Shown here: positions 47,221 to 59,127 of the stretch, piece by piece
Layout: each line of letters opens with the position of its first letter
Numbering within the stretch: the stretch's first letter is position 1
Assembly: GCA_036346405.1 (NCBI GenBank)
Contig: CM070546.1
Location: 101,004,826-101,068,825, forward strand
Length of the DNA: 64,000 nt
Source of the DNA: Phyllostachys edulis
Taxonomy: Eukaryota > Streptophyta > Magnoliopsida > Poales > Poaceae
Reading direction: 5' to 3'
Notes under the pieces: generated by a model
What the model was told of the DNA's origin: nothing
The model's database searches: none
What the model saw: only the letters and a program-made list of their open reading frames with translations
Program-made: the position numbers and the translations under genes

Positions 47221-47790
47221 ATTCTTTCTGCCACTCGAAACAAGAAGGATTAAATAGGAATGGTGCAGAGAGCCATGAACCACATGGAAATTGTGATGAT
47301 GTATGGGATAGCTCCTCCGTATTAGTGCCTAAAGATTTCATACACAACAAGCAAAATTATGAACTCAATACCCTTGGAAAAAATGGTTGCGTGAGTACAA
47401 TCGATAATTCTCGGTGAAATTGGTGTGGAACAACACAAATCCATGCCCAGTAGCTCTATACTCTGCAGCTCCTCCATGGAGCAGCGTCGTTCCGTAGTAG
47501 AAGTTCCGTAGGGACTTCTGGTGCCAAGAGAGAATGTGAAGAAAACAGATGCTAACTGCAGCTGCATAAGTACAAAGTCACTCAATGCAGTTCTGAGTCC
47601 TCTTTCTAGACCAGTTTCCATCATCATAGGCAGTGCCATCAAGAACCCAAGCTGCACAAAAGACTGAAGCGAGAGCAACTTGGAGAGGTGCATTGTGTAT
47701 AAAAACCTTTTTCCAGTGGCTAGTGCTTCATGAAGGCCACCGAGGGAAAGATACAAGCGCCGATAAAGGAATACATATACAGTCACTAAC
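47221..47790 (-). pseudogene. Callose synthase fragment
   Basis: Encodes TVYVFLYRRLYLSLGGL, QLGFLMALPMMMETGLERGL, RTALSDFVLMQLQLASVFFT, FSLGTR, then after frame changes KGIEFIILLVVYEIF and finally APFLFNPS.FEWQKE. This is the C-terminal membrane-spanning part of the 1,3-beta-glucan (callose) synthase family, which makes cell-wall callose at the plasma membrane. Full proteins exceed 1,700 residues; about 190 remain. The left side is at about 47221 and the right side is fused to the YUCCA fragment. Frameshifts make it non-functional. Confidence 0.88.
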
Positions 47791-47805
47791 CTCGCTGCGG
47801 ATGAC

Positions 47806-48955
47806 TAGGGGTGAAAACGGATCGGATACAGACGGATAATGGCTCTACTATATTTGTTTTCATAATTTTTTTCGGATCAGGATACGAATACGAATACGGA
47901 TACAAATACGAATAATATCGAATACGAATACGAATTGAAACGAATACGGTCGCAGATATTTTTTGGAACATGAAAACCCCTTAAATTGTATGCTAGAAAT
48001 TAACGAAAACATATAACTAGTTTATTTGATGCAAACATTCATGAATTATTCATATTTTCAGCAACCATACATAACATTGGCACTAGCAAGCTGCATTAAC
48101 TAATTCATCACAAACATAACACTTACTTTACCATATTTAACTCATAAGTCATAACTCACAAAGTCACAAGTCATCACACATTCACACTTAGTTCATCACA
48201 TACATAAAACTTAGTTCACACTAACATGGATCAGGCTGAATGGTTAATGTATATGCAAATGACTGTAATATCCCAAAGTATGTTACCAAAAATAAAATTA
48301 ATAAAGTTATTATTTTATTGGATTTTCGATATTTAAAAGAGTTTTCTTGGTTAAAATAAAAATTATAATAAAATAAAGTCAACTATTTAATTTCCTAGTT
48401 TTTAATGTCAAAAATAAAATTTATTGAGATTTCTGGGATTTTATTGTATTTAAAGTGAAAAAGAAAATAAATAATTTCTTGAATTTTCTGGATTTTAAAA
48501 GGTTTTTCCTATTTTTTAGTAATTAAAAACAATTTATGTGCAAAAATAAAAACTAACTTTAACTTGGAATTAATTTTATTCAATTCAAAATAATTCAAGA
48601 AATTTCTGTGATTTTTTCTAGAATTTTTGAACTCTATTTGCTATTTTCTAAAAGGCTATTTGATTTGTTGAATTTTCTGAAATTCGGAAATCAATTAAAA
48701 TCTCCTTTTCTCTTTTGGGCTGAAATCCTCTTTTGGGTCGAAATCCGGATATCCGGACTTGGTCTTATCCGGATAATCCGTATTCGTATCCGTATCTGCC
48801 GGATAGCAAGCCTACCGTATTCGTTTCAGTTTCCGACAAAAAAAACCGAATTCGTTTCTGATCTGAAAATTATTCGAGAAAAATCCGATCCGAGACAATC
48901 CGAATCCGTTTTCGTCCAGATCAGTTGGAAACTATCCGATCTATTTTCATCCCTA
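47806..48955. mobile_element. hAT-like element, TSD CGGATGAC/CGGACGAC
   Basis: Ends TAGGGGTGAAAACGGATCGG and its inverse (CCGATCTATTTTCATCCCTA) define 1,150 bp. The 8-bp flanks match at 7 of 8. The subterminal parts repeat GAATACGAATACG or its complement. The middle (from about 48266, TGTAATATCCC) resembles the start of a gypsy LTR, perhaps a captured or inserted piece. No transposase. It sits in the YUCCA coding sequence. Confidence 0.88.
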
Positions 48956-49392
48956 CGGACGACGATGGAGGTGACGGCCCGGCCGACCTTAGTGAGGTCA
49001 TTGGCCATCTCCATGCCGGAGTTCCCCCACCCGACGACGAGCACCGCCTTCCCTTCCATCCCCTCCGGCGTTCTGTACTCACTGGAGTGCATCACCTTGC
49101 CGGGAAAGGCATCCAGCCCGGGCACCACCATCTCGTCGCACGCCCCGGTCTCCGCCACCAGGAACCTCGCCGCGTACTCGGCCTCACCGGTGTCAAGGTT
49201 GACAGCCTCGATGGCCCACCGCCCCTAGCGCCATCGAAGCGAGTGGCATGGACCTCGCGGTGGAGACGGGCGCGGACGGCAAATCACACAGCGTATTCGT
49301 CTAGGTAGCAGATGAAGTCGTCGCGCGGGAGGAAGGTGGGCACGTCGGCAGCGCGCTGTAGCGCTTGTAGAGGTGGAGGTGGAGGCGGCCGT

Positions 49393-50300
49393 TGTTGGAA
49401 ATATGGACAATATTTTAATTTCAGATTTTATTATGAGCCAAAGATCATATAAAACTAGAGATGCATAAAGTAATAAGTCGGGCATGATGAAGAACAGGAA
49501 GCAGCGTAGACTTGAAGTAGTGTAGAATGTAGATGAAGCAGCACAACGAGCGGTCGTGCAGATGCGCTGCCCAAAAACCTTATTGTCACCCCGTGCAGGT
49601 GAACTCTGCGACAATGGTTCGGAGATACCCACTCACCCTCCTTCCCCGTGCACATCGAGGAGAAGGGACAGCTTGGTTCGACAGCACAACTCTCCAGCAC
49701 AGTAGAACAGAGAGGAAGAAGAAGAAAATGGAAGTGTATCAAATTGTATCAGGTCTGGACGTCTCTAGATCTTTTTACGGTCAAGACAATTACTCTCTAG
49801 TAACTACATAATAAAGCACATATTAAACATAGGTAACTGCTAATTCAAAACCAATTAGTGTTAATTAAGCAGTGTTTATTGATCCTGATTACAAACTAGT
49901 CTACAGCTTTGACCAGTGTATTTTGACCACACTGGTCTATGGACCCGACAGCTATTTTTCGACCACTTTATTCCAACCACATTATTTCGACCACAGTGGT
50001 CTATGGCTTCGACAACATTATTTCGACCATTGTGTTTCGATCACATTATTTCGACCACTGTGTTTCCACCATTGCCACGCGAATATACGTATGCGTGTGC
50101 GTACGTGCATGTGTGTAACTTTAGCTATAGTCCTCCTCATGTCATTCCATGTTATATGTCACATGTTTCAAAGGGTCACAATGACTCCCCCTTATAAATT
50201 GCTCTCCCACCACTTAGCTAGTCAATATAGGACTAAACCATGCATGCTTTGGAATTTCAGGAATGAAGGGACCTTTACACTTATGGGCTCAATTCTAACA
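49393..50300 (+). mobile_element. Copia solo LTR (family E) in the YUCCA fragment
   Basis: Starts TGTTGGAAATATGG and ends ATTCTAACA, 908 bp, with flanks GCCGT and GCCGC (4 of 5). TGTTGGAAATATG is typical of copia LTRs in grasses. YUCCA coding sequence continues on both sides, so the boundaries are supported by the host gene. About 49920-50060 repeats TTTCGACCAC-type units. Confidence 0.85.
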
Positions 50301-50540
50301 GCCGCAGGTGCGCTCCCGCCACAGCGAGCCCCGCAGTCGTCGCACTCAAGGACTAGGCTCCGCACGTCGTGTTGTGACAGGCATGCAGCCACCGCTTGCC
50401 CGACGACTCCGCCCCCACAGTGATCACGTCCTCGTCTTCAATTGCCGCTGTCACCATCGCCGTTTCTTGGAGCTTGTGGTGGACCGGTGGTGTGCACAGA
50501 GCAGTGGCTTGGAGTGAAGAACTTCTCTCTAGGGATGAGG

Positions 50541-50553
50541 TTTTATAGGAGTT
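50541..50553 (-). promoter_or_regulatory. TATA box upstream of the YUCCA start
   Basis: The minus strand reads CTCCTATAAAACC about 90 bp before the ATG, a normal spacing for a plant core promoter plus leader. It suggests the piece kept its native promoter. Confidence 0.5.
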
Positions 50554-50636
50554 TGTGGTGGGGCCCAGATGACAGAGAGAAAGGTTGGGTTTGCCTATGG
50601 TCGGGCGAAAAAAAAAACCCTATAGGTTTTGGTCTA

Positions 50637-51049
50637 TCTCTTCTACTTAAAAATTAGAGTTGGTGATCGTCCGTCCTCCCCCACCTTCCCACCCCTATCT
50701 CTCTCTACTAGCATGTGGGCCACGTTATCAGCAAACTATCTCCTCACATTGTGCGCTCCCTACTCCTCTCCTAGCATCACCTGCGGCGTCGCCTGCGCTT
50801 CCTCCTCCTTTGCGCCCTTGCCTCCAACCCCGCTCTTCTGCTCTGCTTTGCGCACGCCTCCACCCCCTTCCCCGTCGCCGCTTCCATCGGTCGGATCTGG
50901 ATAGGCCTCACTTCCTCTTCTCCATCCCTGCTCTTTTGCTCTGCTCTGCTCCACGTGCCTTGACTAATTGAGATATATTATATCTACTTTAATTGATAAA
51001 CTATTACATTCATGAGATGTTTCGTAGCAACGCACGGGTACTTAACTAG
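50637..51049 (+). mobile_element. Small non-autonomous Helitron
   Basis: Starts TCTCTTCTACTTAAAAATTA after an A and ends GCAACGCACGGGTACTTAAC then CTAG before a T. These are grass Helitron terminal types, and the A-to-T insertion site fits. No helicase or Rep domain. The interior is CT-rich with overlapping frames. An alternative 5' end at 50698 is possible. Confidence 0.72.
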
Positions 51050-51751
51050 TTTCCCTATTAAGTTTGACCCCTTTCAAACTATGGTACGCGACAACACTAA
51101 TTTTGAAGTATCCATCCCACTAATTATCTCATTAAGGCATTAACTCATCTGCTCACTCTGATTCCAACAGCACAATCACGTCATTTTCCAATCCTATTCC
51201 ATCGTCTTGGTTCCCAATCTGTTGGACCGGAACGGTGACTACAGTACGGTGAGTAGAAGCACTACTCTTTTTTAACTCCGACGGTATTCAACTTCTTCTT
51301 CACCTGTATAACTATGAAAGCTATGAAGGTCAGAAACACAAGCACATCGGAAATGTGTTGAACCCGATGAACCCCGAGGTGAAAGACCAAAGCTCCATAC
51401 AAACTACAGTCTCTTCAAAATCTTTTGCCTTAAGTAGTTGAAGGTTCTTTTCCTCCAATAGTTATGTGAAGCTATTAAGATTGGAGCCTAAACTCTTACA
51501 ATGAAATCTCGAAGAAAAGCTGAACAAAAAAGTGCCAAAGATTACCTCGGGCGGTGTGGCCTCTTCCTCAGGTTGAACAGTAAAATCAGTCTGATTTCAA
51601 AATCACATATTGATCTAACTTTTAATTTACAACTCTAAACTTCATGAAACTTGAAACATATCTTCTCTAGGATATCAGGAACCTATTCCAATCAAAGATC
51701 TTAAAGATCATTGTCAAAATTCTGACATTTTTTCCATTTGAGTGAAGGTTG
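51050..51751. other. Unassigned spacer
   Basis: No motif, repeat pair or gene recognised in 700 bp. Confidence 0.4.
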
Positions 51752-53289
51752 TGTTGTATATCTTAGGGCCATTTGGTAATTTCTCAATTGAGAAAAGAAG
51801 AAAAAGAAAATAAAAGAAGGTGGGCCCACCTATCAGTGAGAGAAGAGGTTGAGATAACGTTGGAGACTGAGTCTCCAACACTATCGTCAAGCGCATGAGG
51901 CCTGGGCGGCCTCCTCGCGAGGGCACGGGCACCTCGAGCGTTGACTGTTGGCAGCAACCGCGCTGCCCCTCTCTTCCTCCCCTTCTTAAGACGGCTCCTA
52001 TCCTCTCTTTTCTTCACCTAAAAACAAGGTGCAATCTTTCCCCAATTTTTGTTCTTCTTCTTCCTGATTTGGTTTCGATTCTTAGGGCTTGGGAGTTACT
52101 GCACCACTATGGTTGGACCCGGCGCCGCCGGCGGTGAGGACCAGATTCTCCTCCTTGTGCATCTTTGTTCCTCTCTTGCATCCTCTTCTCTATTGTGTTT
52201 GCGGTGAGGGGCTTGGACTTACGCTGATTGGAGGTGGGATTCGGCTGGTTCTGGCTTGATCTTGGTGTGGAAGAAGGCTTCGGTTTTTGGTTTTTGGTGT
52301 TTGGTGCTCCATGGGTGCATTCGGCCGGTGCATCTTGGCTGGCTCTTGTGCGGCATTCTTTGTACCCTGACTTCGCACACGGGTGTGTCTTGGTTTATGA
52401 ATTGACATTGTATTTCCGTCAACCTCGTCTGTTCTTCGTGGCCCAGCGGGGCAATTGGTTTTTTGAGACAGTGCATTCGGCGTGCCTTGCCCGGTTTCTA
52501 CTCGGTGGCTTTGAGTGCCATCCGCACCGTGAGTTTGATATTTCTGAATAGTGTGTTGTGCTAGTGGAAGTTTTAAATTACATTTGTTAGACCTTAGCAC
52601 TAGGTGACTTTGCATTGTATGATTTGTGGTGTCAGTATATGCTCGATGAAGATTAGATGTCAAATTGAAATTAAATACAACAATTGGATATAAATATGAC
52701 TTTAGCTTGTAGATTATTTGTTGTTTCTATTGTTCTGTGCATGTGTCTCATTTAGTAAATACCTTCTGTTCACTGTGATACTTTCGGTCACTATCTTCAC
52801 TCTGGTTCATTTGGTCTCTGCCTTCACTGAGACTCATTTTTCTATCACTGTTATATTCTTGTCAATTGAAATATTGTGAAGTTGGTTCAATTTCCTATTG
52901 TTAGTGAAATATGAATTGATGGTTTGCATTAAGTGAATGATTAGACAAGCAAGATTTTATTTGAGCTCAAGGCCTAATTTATTTCAGATTAATTGTTATA
53001 TTTAATTTGTGATCAAATTTGACCTAACTGGTGAGGAGGCCAAGATCTCATCTTGAGTAGCCCGACATCTGAGAGCAATAAACAATCAACTAAATCTGAG
53101 CATTATGCTGACTTTGTTTGTTCTCAAGTTCTATCTTTTGAGCATATTATCATGTTTAATTGACATGAAAAGATTACATGTTTATATATCATTTATATCT
53201 TTTATATGCCACTAGAAATGTGTTTTAATTATGATAATTACTACTGAAATTATTTCTGGATATTTGCTAAAACCGCGAATTTTACAACA
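51752..53289 (+). mobile_element. Solo LTR of family B (copy B2)
   Basis: Starts TGTTGTATATC and ends TTTTACAACA, 1,538 bp, the same length as B1 without its insertion. Flanks GGTTG and GATTG match at 4 of 5, fitting an old TSD. No internal retrotransposon sequence adjoins either side. Confidence 0.82.
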
Positions 53290-53784
53290 GATTGTACCAA
53301 AATCGGGCCAAATACGAAAACGATGATTGGGAGGATCTCGTGGGAGTGATCAATCCAAGATGGCTAAGAATGGTTTCTCATATGTCCTAACACTCTCAAT
53401 CATAGGAAGAATCAATCCCAAAAGCCCTCAGGAGCAAAACCCTCAAAATCACCCTTTCTTTCACCAAACCGGGCAAACTCAAGAATTTGCAATAAAAAGT
53501 ACCTACATGGATGGGATTTGGTCTACAAGATATATATCCACCACTTACATGTCCTAGGTACAAAGCAAGATCAAGAGGGGAGGAAGGAACACCAAAAATC
53601 AAGCCAAATCGAGAAATCAAAACTTGAGCATATGAGAGGAAGACTTGGACGAATTTGGAGATTTGATTTCTTCTTGGAGATGAATATTTACCATCATTCC
53701 CTTAGAAGGGCAAAGCCACAAGGGCCGTACACACAAGTGCTCTGAACTCTCTCAAGACATCTCTCAAACCCTAGCCTACTCTAC
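53290..53784. other. Unassigned repeat-like sequence, left of LTR A3
   Basis: Contiguous with 57373 onward before A3 inserted. It reads like non-coding repeat DNA; no domain recognised. Confidence 0.35.
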
Positions 53785-56700
53785 TGTTGGGACCCAAATA
53801 TACAAACCTGAACCCTTTGTGTATGTTGCACTAGTCCAGGATCAAGCTAGTGCACACAATAACAACATCGATGAAATATCATTCCATATGCAAAGATAAC
53901 TAAGAAACAGGCAATTAACAATAATTATCATAGTAACGACCTTAAGTTCTCTTACAATTAATGCCTCAGAGGCTAATGACTCAAATAAGCTACTACGGAA
54001 GGAAGCATAATAACTTCAGTGAAGCACATCCATATGCCCATAGACAATCGACTAGGGTAGCACGGTCTAGTTCTCCACGGTCCTTGAAGTAGAACTTGTT
54101 GACCAATGATGATTTGATGTAGCCTTATTCAACTGAACAACATTGTTTATAGCAAGAATAAGTATATAGAGTACTCAGCAAGTCGCACCATAGAATGCAA
54201 TAATAGATGATGGCTTGTTCCAAAGGATATAGCATCAATGGTTCTTTTGCATAAAAGCAACAGTTGTAGTTGAATATAAATAATAGATTGAAAGCGTAAT
54301 TTAATACAAATAACAATAATCATTTTAACAAGTATTTTCACAAATCTCACATAACATAATCAGTTTCTTTCACACAGCTGCATAGGTCTACTTGCACAGC
54401 TGCCCCTCCCAATTGTTTTATAAAAATATACCCCTCGTGTGAAATCCTTGAGCATGTCCATGACTGCGGACGCGACTATTCGAACAGATTTATTAACACT
54501 TTGGAAAGGTTTGTACACTTTACCCACAAGATGCAATCAATTTGATCGGTGCTAATCACAATAAAACCTTTTCGAAACTTCATCTTGACAATTGACCCTC
54601 CCGGTGTGTTTTACCGTCGTACCAACCCTGACAAAGTGCTTTGGTCTAACGCACATCATTGGACCTGAAGACGGCGAACCGCTCATAAGTGTGACCCGAC
54701 ATAGTAGTACACACCTCTACCCTAGCACACAGTCTAAACTACATGCCTGAGTAGTCAATGCGAAGATTCCGTAGCTTACTAAGTTAGGCATGTCCCATAC
54801 CAAGCATGTGGTCGTATAGTTATGACTCAGTTCAATGGCGCACAAAGTTAAGTCCTTAACTGACCAAGGCGAGACTACCCAATTTCTAACCAAATTATCA
54901 AGATTCATATTTTTCCAAGCACGAAGTTCCACCATATCACCATTCTTTCGACTCGCCTCAGTCTAAATATTTTCCCATCCTATTGGTTAAGTGCATCACA
55001 TGCCATCAACGAGTAACAACACACAACACACAGTTTTTACACAAAGTTTCGTGATCACTTAGTTAAATTTAGATTTGTAACTCAAAATGATATCAATAAC
55101 CCGTTGAATGGCTAAGAAGACTATTCGTGTCTAACCAACCCACATTGGTGCTATGATACTGCCAACTAATAATTAATCAAGATAGGGTGACAAAAGATCA
55201 GGGTAATACAATGAGCAAGGTGGATATAATCAAATGGGTGTATAGCTAATCCCAAAACATTTAAAGAATTAAATACTTAAAATAACAAGCAATAGTTTGA
55301 ATCAAATTAATTTTAGAAAACTGGGTTCAACATAGTCAAAGGTACAACTTGCCTTACTATATCAATGATGTTCTTATTTTATCTTCAATTTTCTACTTCC
55401 TTGACCTTCAACTCCTTCGGACGATTCCGGAACATCAGCATCTAACGAAAGAGAAACTGCAAAAACAAACAAAACTTGAAAAGACAAATTAAATAAACTC
55501 AAAATTGAAATTGAATGTCACTAGAATGTAGATCTTGAATTTATATGAATTTAGAAACTTGAAAGGGTTCAATCAGAGTTCGTATGAGGGAGAACGAGCT
55601 ATCAACAATTCGATCGGGAAGGAAAATGCTGAAAAAGAAAAGGGAGAGAGAAACTGACAGGTGGGGTCCACGGAATATTCTTGAAAATTTTTATTTCAGA
55701 AATTTTGGGAAAAAAATGAGTGTATGACATGTGGGACCCACTGGAATTTATGAATATTCTAGAATTAAAAGAATTCCAGAAAAGGACAAAGAAAGTGACA
55801 TGTGGGCCATTGGTCCATAGACCAAGTCCACGCAGTTGGGTCTACGGTGCACGGTGGATTAGGTCCATGGAACAGTGCCAGACACGTGGGTCCATCGCCA
55901 AGTGGCTTGGTCCACGATGGATTTAGTTTATGCAGGTTTGGGGTCAGTGGATGACACATGGCTGATGACAAGCTCAGAAGGGATTACATGGCAAGGAGGT
56001 GGCACTGAGATGGCGGGTGACATGGCAGCAATGAGGCAGCGAGGTGGCCATGTTGACGTGGCACCGGCGATGGCATTGACGCTCGGACCTGCGACGGTCA
56101 CCGGCATTAGGGATCACAGCAGAGGACAAGAAGGGGCAAAACGGAAAGAGGGCGACGAGGCGAAGAGGATGACACATGCGCGGCGGTGAGGAACAGTGGC
56201 AATCACCGACGGTGAGGAAAATAGCGGTGGTGGCTTGCTCGACGATGACGACAAGGGAGGACGCCCTGGCGACAGGAGCAGAAGCACGGCATAGAACACG
56301 GCTCGAGGATGAATATGGCGGGGTTGATGAAGGCAGGAGCTCATCGGAGTGACGAGGAACGGCCGGCGAAGGGCAGCGGCCAGAGAGGAGAGAAGGGAGG
56401 GATCTTGAGCTACGTTGCGCAAAACTCAAAATAGAAAGATGGGATGGATAGATCGGGAGATGGAGCAAACGGAGATGCAGTTAGGGACGTGAGAAACTCA
56501 CCGGAGCGGCGAGGAACGCAACAGAGGCATTTCGAGGAGACAGGACGCGACCGGAGTCGAGGAAGAAGAAGGCAGCTTTGGTGATGTGGCGTACGGGAGC
56601 TCAGGATGGTGAGCGCATAGAGGATAGGAAGACGAGGTGAAGCCGACAGTACAACGGGCTCGGCTCGAGGAGCTTTGATGGAGAAGAACAGTAATGTGGG

Positions 56701-57367
56701 GCATGGGGCTGGCGATGGGAAAGATGAACGCGGGCGGCGACGCACGGGGAACCTCCAGCGAAGGCGGCTAGGGCATGGGAGGCAACGGCGGGAGGCGAGG
56801 CAGGTGTGCGCATAGGGCGACACTTTTAAGGACTAGGGAGGAGGGTTTGGCTCGGACTCCAAGTGGTGGCACAGTGGAGGAAACCGACAAGACGGTCAGA
56901 AGCAAGACGGATACAAGGCAAGAAGAATGGACCAGGTGGGACCAAAGAGAGGGAGGCGATCAGAGTGGGTCATGACATTTGCAATGACGGCGCTCGGGCG
57001 AGACGGGAAGGAGACGGTGGAGCGGGAGATGGCGGGTTAATGAAATGAGGGAAAAAGAAATAGGCTGAAGGAAGTCGGCCCACAAAGGAAAAAGAGGGGA
57101 TTTCAGAATTAGGAAAAAGACTGAAATTCAAATGAGCTCAAATAAATAGCTAATAAACTCTGAAAAATTCAAGAAAATTCCTTAGAACATAAGGAACCCG
57201 ACTAACACTGTTTTTCATTTAATTGATGTTTACATTAGTCAAATTAAATAGTTTAAATTTCAAAAATTCCCAATTAAGCTTTATTAATTCAAGCAAAATT
57301 GGTGGAATTTTTTGGGGACCTAATCTACACAAAAAAAAATTGAAAACTCAAATTTTGGGACGTTGCA
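53785..57367 (-). mobile_element. Solo LTR of gypsy family A (copy A3), TSD TCTAC
   Basis: Minus strand from TGCAACGTCCC (57367; one base from TGTAACGTCCC) to GGGTCCCAACA (53785), 3,583 bp. TCTAC is present at 53780-53784 and 57368-57372. It is closest to A1 in several stretches, for example the block GGACGTT-CA at the end and the ATTTAATTGATGTTTA region. The family block is at 54452-54510. GC-rich interior at about 55.9-57.0 kb. Confidence 0.92.
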
Positions 57368-57372
57368 TCTAC

Positions 57373-59040
57373 TTTCCTCTCCTAGCCTTAAGTCCCAAAT
57401 TAGGATTTCCTAGGCTGAAAGCTTGGGGGTGCAAATCCTGCACTCATCTCTTTTATAGTGGAGGCTAGGTCTGGAGATAAAACCTCAACGAGCACCCATT
57501 ATGCCTACACACAAATAGGTCTCATTCACGCATGCTTCTGAAAGCGCAGTCTTCGTATTTAGCTCCATTAGGCCAAGTCCATCATGCTTTGCCCTCCATG
57601 GATTATCCTTAACCTAATCCACTTAGGTCACCGATGTGGTTTCGCACACCACCACTTTTCCAGTATTGGACAATTTACCTAAATGCCTCTCTACCGACCT
57701 TTGGCAGTTCCTTTACCTCGAAGCATATCCTATGCTCCGTCATCACCCATATGGCCCTAATGACTTCCCACCAAGCCTCTCACATGTTCGGACCTCACCG
57801 AACTGTCCTCGCTTGCAAAACTGGGATCAAATCACTTGGCGCGCCACATGTCTCACCATGACTGCACTCGGGTTCCTTGACCGTTCAGGACCTCAGCTCC
57901 TCCCTGGGCCTAGTCTGGACCTCACCTTCTCCCTAGGCCTAGTACCGGTCCACCTTGCCGCTGCTAGTCATGTTCATCACCGGTAGCTTCCACTCTGGCT
58001 CCTTGTCTTTTTGGCTTGTAACCACCCCGCTAGCCTTAGTCATCTTCCAGTACCACCTCGATCGTTCTGGACCTCGGTTCCCCTAATCTAGTCTCAATCT
58101 AGTCCGCCTCACCATGACCTACTCCGTTGTCCTACAACCATCGCAAACAATCAAACCGTCACGTAGCACCACACGATACACAAAATCATCAATTGACACA
58201 ATTGATGAGTCACGAACAGATACCTTCAAAGCTTTGTTCCTGGAAGTATCACTTTACCTCAAAAGGTCTTTGCTCAAACTTTGCCTTCCATGGTTCTTAT
58301 CCATCTTGCACCTTGCTTGTGTCCAACCATCTCACCCAGCATCCACGACTGTTATGTACCTTGGTTCTCCTAACCAAGTGCCGGTCCTTCTCGCCGTTAA
58401 CCATAGTTGACTTCAAACCACCTACGCAACACAAGACAAAGCAACCATTTCTGGGCATAAGTTCTTTGCAACTTGACCCACATTAGTCCATAAGAGTATA
58501 ATACAAACATATGCAACAATCTCAAAACTCCTAAGACTAACCCACAAAGATTAGCACACCTAGCTATGCATGACCATTCTTTGGCCAGTCATACCACCGC
58601 CTCGGCGGCTCGACCGCCATCACCGGTCTCGATCGCCACCACGGATGATCACCGCTGGTCGGTCGACAAATTTCACCTGGCTCGACTGCCGACAAGCGAT
58701 CGATTAGACTGCCCACCGGTTTGATCGTCGGCAAACAGCCGATCAAACTACTTTGTGAATTTTCCAAGTCCGAGATTGCACTCTCTCTGGAAATTTCAAA
58801 CTCTATTTAGTTTGTCCTCGAATTTCTATTTCCAATGAGTCCATGTACAAACACATGTATTAGGAGAAACAAGCCTAATTAAACACACAATTTCTATTGG
58901 AGATGCTGCTAGACTCGTCACTAGGCTGCGAATATCTAATGATGAAAAATTATGTGCAGAATGTGAGATATATTCCTGCAGATTTTTTTAAAATAATCAT
59001 TTTTTATTCCAAAACACGGTAATATAACTCCCTTTTTTTA
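57373..59040. other. Unassigned repeat-like sequence, right of LTR A3
   Basis: About 57380-58560 is C-rich with recurring GGACCTC and CTAGTCT strings and a TTTTATAGTGG TATA-like site at about 57452. 58560-58700 has repeated GACCGCCA and CCGGT words like those in some retrotransposon leaders (compare 63330-63460). No protein motif. Confidence 0.35.
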
Positions 59041-59041
59041 T

Positions 59042-59127
59042 TAGTCGCCTGATGGTTGAGTGACTTGTCCCTTTCGCTCAACGGTTGAGCGACTTATCCC
59101 CTAGTCGCTCAACGGTTGAGCGACTAG
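59042..59127. repeat. Three palindromic units, last one with perfect 13-bp arms
   Basis: Units centred at about 59053, 59085 and 59114 share CGCTCAACGGTTGAGCG. The last, 59101-59127, reads CTAGTCGCTCAAC and its exact inverse around a single central G. A TTATATCC string follows at 59131. Confidence 0.85.

Larger units (their letters stand above)
47791..50457 (-). pseudogene. YUC: YUCCA-type flavin monooxygenase 5' fragment, twice interrupted
   Basis: The start codon is 50457-50455. Three coding pieces read in order on the minus strand: 50457-50301 (MVTAAIEDEDVI, then in a shifted frame AACLSQHDVRSLVLE); 49392-48956 (LHLYKRYSALP, shifted RLHREVHATRFDGARG, then AETGACDEMVVPGLDAFPGK, VMHSSEYRTPEGMEGKAVLV, VGWGNSGMEMANDL, VTSIVV); and a few codons at 47805-47791. 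GWGNSG is the NADPH-binding motif, usually GCGNSG. YUCCA enzymes convert indole-3-pyruvate to auxin. The FAD motif is broken by a frameshift and the C-terminal half is replaced by the callose synthase fragment. A copia LTR (49393-50300) and a hAT-like element (47806-48955) interrupt it. Confidence 0.87.
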
